Of a stretch of 64,000 bases of DNA, positions 22,801 to 34,600 are shown piece after piece. Where the stretch lies: contig JAXRKN010000038.1 in assembly GCA_038502055.1 (NCBI GenBank), positions 3,534,001 to 3,598,000 on the forward strand. Direction: 5' to 3'. The DNA is from Tanytarsus gracilentus. Lineage: Eukaryota > Arthropoda > Insecta > Diptera > Chironomidae. The notes beneath the pieces were generated by a model that worked only from the letters and a program-made list of their open reading frames with translations, did not search any database and had not been told where the DNA came from. Each line of letters begins with the position of its first letter. Positions within the stretch are counted from its first letter, which is position 1. The translations under genes and the position numbers were made by a program.

Positions 22801-25758
22801 ATGGCAACAGTTAAATCTTTTCTAACTTTAAAAGAGAAATATGATCGAGTTATTGTACTCATTGACATGGATGCGTTCTACTGTAATTTAACTTATATTT
22901 TAAGTATTAGAAAGTTGTAACAAAAATTTTTTGTAGGTCAAGTTGAGGAAAAATTAAATCCGGAATTGGCAGGCAAACCAATAGCTGTATGTCAGTATAC
23001 TGAAAATGCTGGTATTATTGCCGTTAACTATCCAGCTCGAGCATTAGGTATTACACGGCACATGAGAGAAAATGAAGCGAAAGCAGCATGCAAAGATGTC
23101 ATTATTGTCAAAGTCGCTTCAAAGCACGGGAAGGCGGACATTTCAAAGTATCGCGATGCTGGTGCGGAAGTGGCTAAAGTATTTCTAAAGTTCACAGAAC
23201 TTCTCGAACGAGCGAGTGTTGATGAGGGTAGGGATTAAATTTGTTAACTACTATTAACTACTTATTTATTTATATTTGTTTAAATTTATTTAGCTTATCT
23301 CGACATAACTGAAAATGTTGGTAAGCGGATGCAAGACATGAGAGATAAAAAGTTCAATATGCAAGCTCCACATTTCGTCAACACATTTGCCGTTGGGTAT
23401 AGTACAATTGGGAATTTTATTCAAGATGTTTCTGCAGCCGTTGGTCAGACGTTTGACGATATTGATGAAGAGGAGCGTGCATCATATAGCAGTAGCAAGC
23501 TGAGACTTCTCGTAGGTGGAACTATAGTCAATGATATTCGCAAAGCAGTATTTGAAGAGACCGGATACACGTGCTCAGCTGGAATTGCTCACAATAAGAT
23601 CCTTGCAAAGCTGATTTGTGGCATGAATAAGCCAAATAAGCAAACCATTCTTCCTCTCAATTCAATTAGTGATCTTTTCGAAAAACTCGAGATTTCAAAG
23701 ATCAAATCGATGGGTGGTAAAGCGGGAGAAGAAGTTCGACAAAAGCTCAATGTGAAATTCGTTAATGATTTGCTGAAATTTTCCGAGAATGAACTCAAAC
23801 AACATTTTGGCGATCGAATCGGTAATTTTCTCTTTTTAATCGCACGTGGAATAGATTTGGAAAAGGTTCGATTAAAAATTAACAGTAAGTCGATTGGAGT
23901 GAGCAAGAATTTTCTCGGTACAAGTGAAATCACAAATATTAACACTTTAAAGTATTGGCTCTCGCAACTTTCGCAAGAAGTTAAAGAGAGGCTGGAAAAT
24001 GACGCATTAGAGACAAATCGAATCGCAAGGCAAGCTCTGACACATTTATTTCTAATAATTTTCATAATTAAAATTTCCTAAATAATTAAAAATAATAGGC
24101 AGCTGACAGTTCAATTTACGCACTCTATCAATGGGAAAGGTCAATCTTTTACTCGAGTTGTACAACTAAATGGCAATATTTTAAACAATTATCTCCAAGA
24201 AGAGATTGCAAATGAATGTTACGAGACTATTGAGAAAAACTCGCCCAAATTTCTAAAAATCGAAGGAAAGTGCTTACTAAATTACGGGATTCGACATTTG
24301 GGAATAACAGCTGGAAAGTTTGAGGACAGAAACACTTATAAAGGGAGCATTCAAAGTTTCTTCAATAAAAAGCAAAAGTGTGATGAAAATTCTAATGATG
24401 AAAGCTCCGATCAAGAAGAAGTCAATGACGAGAAGATTAATAATGATCAAGAAATGAGTGACAAAAGCAATGAAAAAGTCACTGAAAATCCAACACTTCG
24501 TGTCAAATCTGAGCTCGAGCTGAAAGGAATTTTTAAGAAATATGAACGAAATTCACAAGCGTGCACTCCTGTTATTTATGAGGATATCGTTAACTGCCAT
24601 GAAGAAGACAAAATTGAGGAAGTTATTTCTTATAATAGTGATAATGACAATTCAAATTTATCCATCGAGGACCTACAAAATCAAGGTGAAGAAGATTTAA
24701 ATGTTTCAAGAAGTTTTCATGGAGACAACGCCATCCTGGGATTCAAAACTTTAAAGTTTTCCATTTGTGAGCTTTTTAGGAAAATCGACAAAAAGCTTTT
24801 GGCAAATAATGAATTAAATCGTGCCCCGGAAGAAATTGAAATTCATTTCGTTCAAATTGTCAACGGTGTTAAAATGAAGCTTTCAGAGTCAATTCCTCTA
24901 TTTATTCTCACTGAAGACACCATAAGCTCAGAATTTATTGTTGATGCGATGAAGGAAACACACTCAAATTTTATGGCCAATGACAATCTTTTAAATCCCA
25001 TAATATCCTTAGAGATAAAACCGACAAAGTTCAAAGAAGACACAATTTGGAAGTTGAAACTTCTTGAGGATACGCGTCTTGAGGAAATTAAAAAAAATCA
25101 ACTCACTGATGACCAAAAATATCATGATGAAACACAGGAAATTCTTGTCGAAGAAAGTGATGAAATTGCTGATTTAGAACAGTCATTCCTTGAAGCAAAA
25201 GTGCATGATGAACTGAAGCCATCAACATCCAAAGACCAATCTTACCTCGATAGTTTCGTTGAATTAAAGCCAAGGATTACTCTCGATGACTTAAATCCTC
25301 TCGAAGAATGCTTAGAGTGCGGTAAAATGATACGAAAATTTGAAATGTTAACCCATATCGATGGTCACATTGCAATGAAACTCGCCCAAAGGCAAAGAGA
25401 AGAATATCGGGCTGAAAAGAAACAGAGTACTTCCGTAAACCAAAAACAATCTGGAAAAAGCTCACAAAAAGCTAAGAAAATTTTTCCTATCAAGAATTCC
25501 ATTGAAAAGTTTACGGTAAAGCAAGAAAATTTTTCGGAAAGCATTGAAAATCAAGTCATGTGTGATGAATGCTACAAGCTCGTAGTTGAGTCTGAATATC
25601 ACACGCATAAAGATTATCATTTTGCTCAAAAACTCCGAAAAGAACAAATGGACAATGCACTAAAGTCAAATGAAACCAATAAGCGTAAGCGGCCTACCTC
25701 AACCTCAACAACAAGCACCCAAAAGAAAATCAAAAGTGTTAAAGATTTTTTCAATTAA
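22801..25758 (+). CDS. POLH: DNA polymerase eta (Y-family translesion polymerase)
   Basis: Four exons, 22801-22882, 22937-23227, 23294-24029 and 24099-25758, give 922 residues. Pol eta bypasses UV photoproducts at stalled forks. Metal-binding motifs are present: IDMDAFYCQVEE near residue 24 and SVDEAYLDIT near 122. Palm, thumb (GIAHNKILAKLICGMNKPNK) and little-finger regions follow, with the little finger starting in exon 4 (RQLTVQF). The intron after exon 3 begins GC instead of GT (aag|gcaagc) and must be used to keep frame. The C-terminal half is acidic and disordered. It holds an FF motif at 457-458 (SIQSFFNKK, a Rev1- or PCNA-binding type). Two UBZ3-type zinc fingers follow (C774/C777/H789/H793 and C858/C861/H873/H877). 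A terminal PCNA-binding KSVKDFFN ends the protein. A poly(A) signal begins 11 nt after the stop. Confidence 0.95.
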
Positions 25759-25807
25759 TTGAATTTTCAATAAAATGCAATAAATTTATAAAATGTTAAA
25801 GCTTGAT

Positions 25808-27190
25808 ATGAAAATATGTTGCCGACAGATCATCTCCACTGACTTGAAACTTGAACTTGGAGAAAAAGGTTTACTGAATGCAGCAGCTTTTGGAGGTTAT
25901 TCATTTTCTTAAATATTTTATTGCTTTCATAACTCGAATTTTTTGCGTTCAGGCATCGTCATTTCATCATATTTATGGGGATTCTTGGCTGATGTCCGAG
26001 GACGTCATAAGATAATGATTTTTTGTTCAACAATGACATTTATTTTCTCATTTCTATCATCGTTCTCATCAACTGTGTTAATGCTGATTGTTGCAAGATT
26101 TCTGGTGGGGTTCTTTGTATCCGGACTATCAGCAAACACTTACGCTTATCTTAGTGAATTTCTCAGCGAAAAATATCGTGCTAAATATCTGAATTTATGC
26201 AGCGTTTTTATGGCATTCGTCTTTTTTCCCGGAGTTGGAATAATTTTCATGGATTTTAAAGACTTTTTCATTCAAATTCCACTGACTGACATGAAGTTCA
26301 TCGATATCATTTATGATCACTTCGTGTCTACCAAAATTTCTTCTTAGCCAGCAAAAACACGATGAAGCATTGCAAATTATGGCGAAAGTTTATAAATGGA
26401 ACAAAAAGTCGACAGAGTTTCCCATTTCTAAAATCGCTTTAAACGAAGAAATTTCGAGTGGAGCATCAAAATCATTTTGCACGCAATTTTTATCACAATC
26501 AATTCCGCTGATGAAAAAACCGTTAAGAGAGAGCACGTGCAAGATTGCATTTCTCATGTTCAGCTTATTTGTCACCTCGTCAGGATTTTTTTCTATGTGT
26601 GCCGGAGATTTTAAATCAAATTCAAGACAATCCGAATAATTCAGTTTGTGATGTCATGGATAAAGTCATTAGCGCCAGAAATACCAAGACTTCAAGACAT
26701 GTCTGCGAAGGCTACCACGTTAATATCGAAATCTATGAAATCACATTCTTCATGGGATGTTTCTTTTCACTCATCTACTTCTTAAATGCATTTATCATCA
26801 ATAGAGTCGGAAAGAAAAATCTTCTCGCTTTGTGGTACGCTTTCTGTGCATTATCGGCGTTCTTGATTTTTTTAAGTAAAAATTATTTCGTCATCAATTA
26901 TCTCCTTCTTATTCTTCTGACATCTGGCTGCCTCGGAAGCATCGTCGATGTGTATCCCACAAACGTTCGGCGAGTTTAAAATTTTAGTTTTAAATTTACA
27001 TTAATTTTTAAATGCCTTTTTTTACAGTGCAATTTCACTTTGCATTCACTCAATGTTTGGAAGAATTGGAGCTGTCCTTGGGAGTATTTTTATATCGCAA
27101 ATTCTCAAATATTCATGCGATGCCATGTTCTTTATTTTTGGTTGTTTTTTAGCAGTTTCTGCTTTAATTTCCATTTTATTACCAATTTAG
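25808..27190 (+). pseudogene. Decayed SV2-like major facilitator transporter
   Basis: Pieces of one MFS protein lie in order but not in one frame. An N-terminal scrap ends LKLELGEKGLLNAAAFGG, then a 57-nt intron. The MFS motif region SYLWGFLADVRGRHK and several membrane helices follow to about 26300. A deletion and frame change come before LPKFLLSQQKHDEALQIMAK. Another frame change near 26590 precedes VPEILNQIQDNPNNS. Late helices follow to YPTNVRR, and a last exon FGRIGAVLGSIF ends at 27190. The first membrane helix and a proper start are missing: the copy starts only about 50 nt after the POLH stop. Helices five and six also seem to be lost. The family normally moves organic ions or solutes across membranes. 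Four separate lesions argue for a pseudogene rather than sequencing error. Confidence 0.82.
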
Positions 27191-28445
27191 ACAAAAAATA
27201 AAGGTTGTGTAAAATTTACTTATCATAAATTAAGATTAACGGTCATTTTTAAAATCGTCGTAGCTTCGCGCATTGCGATTCGCAAGGGGAAAGTCACAGC
27301 GGCAGTTTAATTGAAATTCCTCAGAATCGGATGTAAAGTTAAGTGTTGAGCTTATCGATCATAATTTTCCCGATTTTTGTTCTAATAAGTATGTTATAAA
27401 GTGATTTAAGTGCATATAGTGATTCGCTAAGTTGCAGTGCATCGGAATTTCGTGAAGAATTGCTAAAATTAATGGATTTAGTGGCAAAAATTTGAGTTTA
27501 AAAAAATTCCATGCTGAATCACTTCGAGAGAAGAAAAAAGAGATGAATTGGGAGTTCGAGTGAGTGAGAGGGAGAGAGTGTGTATGGAAAAAAATTACTA
27601 TACACCTGTAAATCAGCATTATTCAATTCATGAAACTCGCTTAGCCTTGCACATTACTCATATCGCAATCGTCGTTAAAAAATACCTTTAGTCGTAGCCT
27701 GCATTCGATGTGATGGAAATGCATTATTGGTGCGGTTATTGTCGTTCGCAAAAAGAATAATTTTGACTGGAAGTGCAAAGTGAAAACAAAGTAACAATGC
27801 CATTTATTTCTAATTTGAGTGAAAAATAATAGTTATCATAACTTTCAGTAAATCCAGTTTTCTCTCACTCTCGTTCATTATTTTTTTTGCTGACGGTCAA
27901 GCTTTAAGGTGGCTTTGGAGATTCGACTTTCACTGCATTTTTTGATTAGTTAGTTGTTTAGACATCGCGCGAGAAAAAGATTGAAACGCACTGTTGGTCT
28001 CTCTTTTATTATATTTTAATTGTATCACTCATCGGGTTATGTTAAAAAAAATAATAATGAAAACACCCTCTCGTTAATTAAACGATCACGGAGGAGAGTT
28101 TATTTTTCACAGTGAATTTAGATAATTTCCATTGAGTTGAGGAAAAAAATGAAACCGTGGCAAGTGCGTTCCTGTGGCTAAAAAAATTCTTTCTTCTCTC
28201 TCTCTCTCACATCTACCATAAACATTGTATATATATCCACCACATATAGCAAATAAAATAATATTTTCGCTCTCTTGTGGTATTAACAATCATTCAAGAA
28301 ATTCCGATGCATTCAAAATAGACGATCGCTTACGATTCAATTAAGTATTCAACAAATAATATTTTTTTCTTTCACTTCTCTTTGCATTGCAGATTAATTT
28401 TTTGATATTCTTTTTTTGAAAAGAAAATAAAAGAATAAAAAGTTA
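27191..28445. other. Intergenic region upstream of Moesin
   Basis: A poly(A) signal at 27197 remains behind the MFS pseudogene. The rest is AT-rich, with a TC run near 28195. A less A/T-rich patch at about 27250-27340 could be an upstream untranslated Moesin exon, but this is not shown. A possible untranslated-exon acceptor (ttgcattgcag) ends at about 28391. Confidence 0.45.
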
Positions 28446-28451
28446 TCAGTT
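28446..28451 (+). promoter_or_regulatory. Moe: Initiator-like TCAGTT before first Moesin start
   Basis: TCAGTT matches the arthropod initiator consensus and lies 171 nt before the ATG at 28617. There is no TATA box at the right distance. This is a weak inference from a six-base match. Confidence 0.35.
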
Positions 28452-28616
28452 GAATAGTGAAGAAGAAAAAGATCAGCGACGATCATTTAGCGACTCTGTA
28501 ATAAAAAAAAATCGCGAAAAGGAAATTTTGCAACGCGATTTTTTGAGTGAATCTATGAATATATAAGAAAATATCAAAGTATTTGGAGTTTGTGAAAAAA
28601 GAAATAAACTATCATC

Positions 28617-31600
28617 ATGCCAAAATCGGTGAGTAAACACTCTTTGATCATTAAAACTGCACATTTAATTTAAATTTCTCTTCCACATCATTGACGACAG
28701 TAATGACATGTTTAATGATATTTTAAAGAGCTTATATTTTTACAATTGTCGACATTCCAACGTTAATATGCCCATGTGACACACATGTATAAGTCCATTC
28801 TTTATTGGCAACATAACACAAAAGTGACTATTTTCATTGAAATTCAGAACTGTTTTGTATGAAAGACAACAAAGTGCACTATAGTGTGTGCGAAAACAAA
28901 CATGCGAAAGAGGCAAGAACGGTATATATTTTTTTTTATCAAATTCCTCTATTTACATTTTTTCTTCTCTCGCCCATCGATGACCAGCAGTGTAGTGCTG
29001 TTGATACTCACTCGCCATACACATATATGTGATGATGTTGTTTTTTGTTAAAGTAGTTGTTGAAGAATAGCCGTTTCAAGGTCTTTTCTCTTCATTCATT
29101 TCTGTTATCATGAAAAAAAGATCGAAGAACATTGAATTGCAAGTGAGAAAGCAAAAAATTATTTCCAGCAAAAAAGAAACGATGAGAAAATGTTCACGAG
29201 CAATACGAGGTGATTTTTAGTTCACATGATTTCGTGTGTCATTTTTCTTTCAACAATTGTTAAATGACTTTTTGCTATTTCTTCCTTTTCTTATCTAATC
29301 AGCACCAACCGCCGACGTCGACAACAACGACAGGCATAAATTAAAACATATTACGTTAAGAGAAATAAAATAACAGCACACACAAGTATTTTCTTTTTTT
29401 TTACCGAGTGACACCATCGTTAAGAAAATAACTGAGTTTATCATGTGGCGGTCTTTAACTAATGAATGTGATAGCTATGATGGTCATAAAGTGTCTTAAT
29501 ACTACCCGTCTCTCTCTCTTAGCTCTGGACATGACAGTTATAATGTGCACGAAAAGAGAGAAATATTTTCGTTTGTCACATCGACATGCGATTCACTGCA
29601 TGACACTGGCATTTTATTTATAGAAAATGTTCATTGTGAAGATTCTTGGTAAAATCTTGAGCTTATCACACGATGCTGATGATCTTTACTGAATTTCTCG
29701 CAACATATTACCCGGCTTAAAACAAGTTTTTCTTAACAATATTGAAAGATACACAAACACCATCATACGCCTTATTGCTGATAAATTTACGTAAAATATC
29801 TCAGAATAGTTTCTAGAATTATTTAAACATATAGAACACGTCATTTATATAAGAATAAGGAGAAAAGTTTAATTTTAATGACACAAATTGTTTAGATACT
29901 TTGAGTATTACGTAACTATACACGAGTTTGAGTCACATGCGGCGATCATTAACTATCATTTAATTTTAAAATTCATCTGTTTGAAGTAGCAATGGCAGCA
30001 GTTAAAAAAAACTATTTTCTCAAGTATCCTCTTATCACAAGCCAAACACACAAACTATCTCCACACTCGAGGATGTGAAGAAATCTCTTATACAATTAGT
30101 TAACTAAACTGCAGATCGCGTTGCTCAATCGAAATGTGATAATTTTTCTTCTTCTCTAAATTAAAAGTATCGCTTTCGATCGATTTGATTGGTAGGCGGT
30201 TTACTTTATGAGCCTTACAGTTGTCGTTCTATGTCAATCAAATCAATTATTTAAAAGCGTTTAAAATGTCACATCTACGGTTCATTGACGATCGTTTAAG
30301 AGTGAACGTTTATTAGTTTTTTTTACGAGAATATGAGATTTCTGTTTCGTTTCACGTGACTAAGTGCGGAAGAGAATTTTTTAATGCACGTTGAATAAAA
30401 AAATCTTTTGAGTAGATAACGATGATGAAGTTGCTGATGATGCAATCAAAAGTTCTCAATAATTAATTATGATTAATCATTAGGCTTTTGATTACGGGGA
30501 AAAAAATAAATTTTATTGTTGGTGTATTTGTCGTACATATCGATGACGTAATTTTGTTTTTGGCTATTGTAAAATAATTGACTGCACGTATTTCACACAT
30601 GTGTTCTCTCCTCTTCATTTCTCTCTCATTCGTTTATGAACAAAACTTACTTCTTGCATGAAAAAAAATGACCAACAGACTGACAATACAAACACAAGCA
30701 CACGATGATGAATATTATGAAAAGAAGACTGCAAAAGTCTGGAAAAAATATAACAATATGTGCAGGGTGATGAGAAAAGTGACAGCGCTTTTTTTTCATT
30801 CAATTCAATTATTATGGCTGAAAGAAAGTAAAAGGCTTTTTTATCTCGTGCGCGCAACTATACACAAAGTGTTTTAAAAATAAAAGAAAACACTTCGTCA
30901 CCATTCTTGCGCTGTAATTTCTCACCATCTTGCCGCCAACATCATCATCGTCGTCGTAGCCTCGTGATGCAAGCAAAGATGTTTCCGATTCTCTTAATTT
31001 TTAGAGTCTCCCATAAAAGAGCTTCGATTACACAATTTGCACTTAAAATAGAAGTGTGACAATCCTATATTATGCGCGGCAACCCGCTCCTATTCTTCTC
31101 CGGCATCCCACATCAGCAACCTGTTGAATATCTTCGTCGTACTTTTTACAGCAATAAAAAAACGTTTAAGTGTGAATACAAATTGAGAAAAAATATTCGT
31201 TCTGCGGTTAGAGAGAATTGCCGTAAATCTCAAAAAAGTCATCAATGCAGCTTATTCGTTATTTCATGATGATTATTTTTTGCGCTACGTACTTCCGCTC
31301 AAATCTCTCGCAATGATCGTACGTAAGCGTATGAAAAAAGTTATATTATTTTTTTTGGATGATGTTGAGAGAGAAAGAGAGAAGGAAATTGAGAGAAAAA
31401 TATATCCAAGGTGCTTCATCAGGTAGATATGGACAAAATGAACATGTATTTGTGTTATGCTCTCGACGACCCTTCTCAATTTTTACATTGCCTTTTGCAC
31501 TCATCGCTCAGTCGATTTGCAAACCATATTCGGAACGGTCTTCAAACGTATTTTTGTGTTCAATTTAAGAGTCATAAAAAATTTTTATTATATTAATTCA

Positions 31601-34600
31601 TTCATAAAAATCGTTATAAAAATCGAGTGAATCAAATCATTGTGAAATATAGCTTAGAAGTTTTTTAACTGATAAAACGCCACAATACAGCATAATAAAA
31701 GAAGGAAAAGAAGAAGAGAGAATAAAAAAAGTTCGTTAGAAAGACGCTCAGTTTTAAAGTTCTGCTTTTTCTTCTTCTTTATCAACTGTCTGAACACACA
31801 AAAAAAAGAGTGAGAGAGAAAAGAATCGGCAACGAACGCGTTTTTTGGAGTTAATTTAGTATTTAACCGAAGCTCGTTTGATTCACATCAGTTTCAAGAA
31901 AAGAACGCGCGAAAGAAACGGACTAAAATGGTGTCTGGAAATAAGATGGTTAGTACTAAGTTCCATTAGTCATCAGCTTTAATAGCTCTCTTGGGCAATT
32001 TAATGATGCAAGAGAAAACTGAGCTGTGAACTATGTGAACCTATCTTAATGACCAATGTCATCATAATAATAATTAGTCCAAGAAAGAAAAAAATGCACT
32101 CACGGCTAGTGTGTCAACTCAATAAAAAAAGTTGCCTCATTTTCTCGGCAATTGCCGCGAGAATGTAATTTCACTCTCCTCTGTGCATGCGAAAAATTAC
32201 GTGATGTTAAGAAAAACTGCAGTTTATGGTCCTTCAAAAAATTCATGGGAAATTCCCCTGAACAAGCGAAACAGGGATAAGTTAAAAATGTGAAAACTCG
32301 TATATTGTATCAGCAAATTCTCACGCGCGTTTGATAGTCACGATTACAGAACGATCAATAATTGTAAAAAAAAAAGTACAATGTCGATGTGAAATTGAAA
32401 TTCCCAATACTGAGTGGCTTAATTGGATTTACCTCCATAAGTGGAACTTACATGCTGTTCTGTTTTTTTGCTCTTTTCAACGTTTCATGTGACATTAAAT
32501 ATTCGAATGGCGGGAAGAAGATTTTTCGAAGGACTTTTAGACAAAAAAATTAATTGTATAGAAAGAGAATGGAAAACATTTTAATTACATTCGCAAGCTC
32601 TTTAAAAAAAATTTTAACTCATTTTCTTATCATAATTAATTAATTTTGTTTTTTTTTTCATTACAGCTAAATGTACGAGTTACAACAATGGATGCGGAGC
32701 TGGAATTCGCAATCCAGCAAAGCACCACAGGCAAACAGCTCTTCGATCAAGTCGTTAAGACGATTGGCTTACGAGAGGTTTGGTTCTTTGGATTGCAGTA
32801 CACAGATCCAAAAGGTGACCTTACTTGGATTAAACTCTACAAGAAGGTGAGTACGACTGGCTTTCACAGTCAGGTGGCTATTAAAGCGATGATTTTGCTA
32901 TTTCGCTGTGCTGTGTGTTTATTTTTTTTTTCGTTGATGAAATCCATGTTATCTTGCTCATTCCCCCCGAGTTAGCAATTAGAATCCTCAAAAGTTTTTG
33001 TATATATGTTTCCGGTTTGCTAGATTAGGTGTCTGTTTAGAAGATGAGTTAGATGATGAAAATATATTGCTAACGGAAATCATAGCTGCCAGTCGCCGTT
33101 TGTGTTGATAATTATCGCCATTCACTCTCAGTAGCGAAAATAAATTTTCAGTTTTCTCGCTAATGTGTGTAGTCGAGTGACATGATGTCATATTCGTGGC
33201 GAGTCGTGCATTTAAAAATCGTTTGCTGCACAATTTAAGCGAAAATTAATAGCTCATTTGACTCGAGACTCTCTTATCGGTCTTTTGTACATTCTTTTTG
33301 ACTATTAAGATATCGCAAAAAGAGAGAATTTTTATTGGTAACAACCGAAAAAAATAAAATAAAATCTAGAGCACAATCACACTTTTATATAGTTTAATTA
33401 TATAAGTGCACAATCGTCGTATTCTTGCGTATATTTTTTTTGTTATCAACTTACTTACTCAAGCTCTGCGGTGTAGTTTACCTTTGAAGCTTTTTTTTTT
33501 GAGAAAGTGTGAAAAAGCTCATTAAAAAGAATGCAAATATTTACTCTAGGAAAACAACATTTTGATAAAGAGCAAAAGTTTTGCAATAATAATTGTAGCC
33601 CATTGTTAGAAGGCATATTTCAAAAGTAAAGAAATCATGAGTCTATTTTTGCTCTCCTGCTGTTGAATGAAGCGCATGACGTCATGCGCTAAAGTCTGAA
33701 ATATTTATTTCGGAAGGTATTTATTGAACGCATGTTTTATCTTCCATTAAGTCGTTTTAAACTCACATGTGGTCATCATATGAAAATTCGTTTGCTGATC
33801 TCAGCTCCTTGCATCAAGTCGATATTTTTGTGTCAAGTTCAGTTGTGTCGAGGAGAGAGAGAGAGAGAGACAAATGCCTTTCGATTACTCATAATTGTTT
33901 TTTATGGAAACTGTTGAAATGATGACGTGCTCATGTTGATCATCATTTATGCATTGTTGTGCTAAACTGTTAAGTACTTTATTTTCTGAGCCTGTATATG
34001 AGGTGAATTTTTGATTCAGCGAGTACGAAGGTCGCTTGATATTGTTGTACAATGGCAATTGTTACCGCGTACTCTCCGCTTTTTATTTGCATCGCTTATG
34101 GACGACGCTTAATTTATTGGCGGAGAGTAATTTTTAAATTAGTCATTGAGGCTCATATTATTGACACTGAATTAAGTTAATCTTTGAACACGCTCACAAT
34201 AATAATAACAAGAATTTTACACATGATGATGGAAATTCAAAACTCGCAAACAATTCTTTTTCTTTTCTTCGCACGTCGATGGACGCACGCAAATGACCTC
34301 TAATAATCAGGCATACAATAATAGTAATGATTGAGGAGAAAATTTTCACTGCTCAATTTGACAGTTACATGCAACTTTCCCTCTCGCTTTCATGCGGTAT
34401 CGCACGGTATCTTATGGTTATTGACAGCTATTATTAGCTCGCATAATTTCGCCAGTATTGTGAATATAAAAAAATTAATTACTAAGCAATTATGAGCATG
34501 TGATAAGAATTGCAATGAAGCGACGATCTGTGAGCAAATAGCAGCAGCAGTATTATTACGCCAACTTGATCTACATTGCCTGTTTATTTTTTCACCCCAG

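Noticed and set aside
23589..24065. 158-codon antisense frame inside POLH
   Set aside because: Shadow of the catalytic exon; the sense strand encodes clear polymerase motifs.
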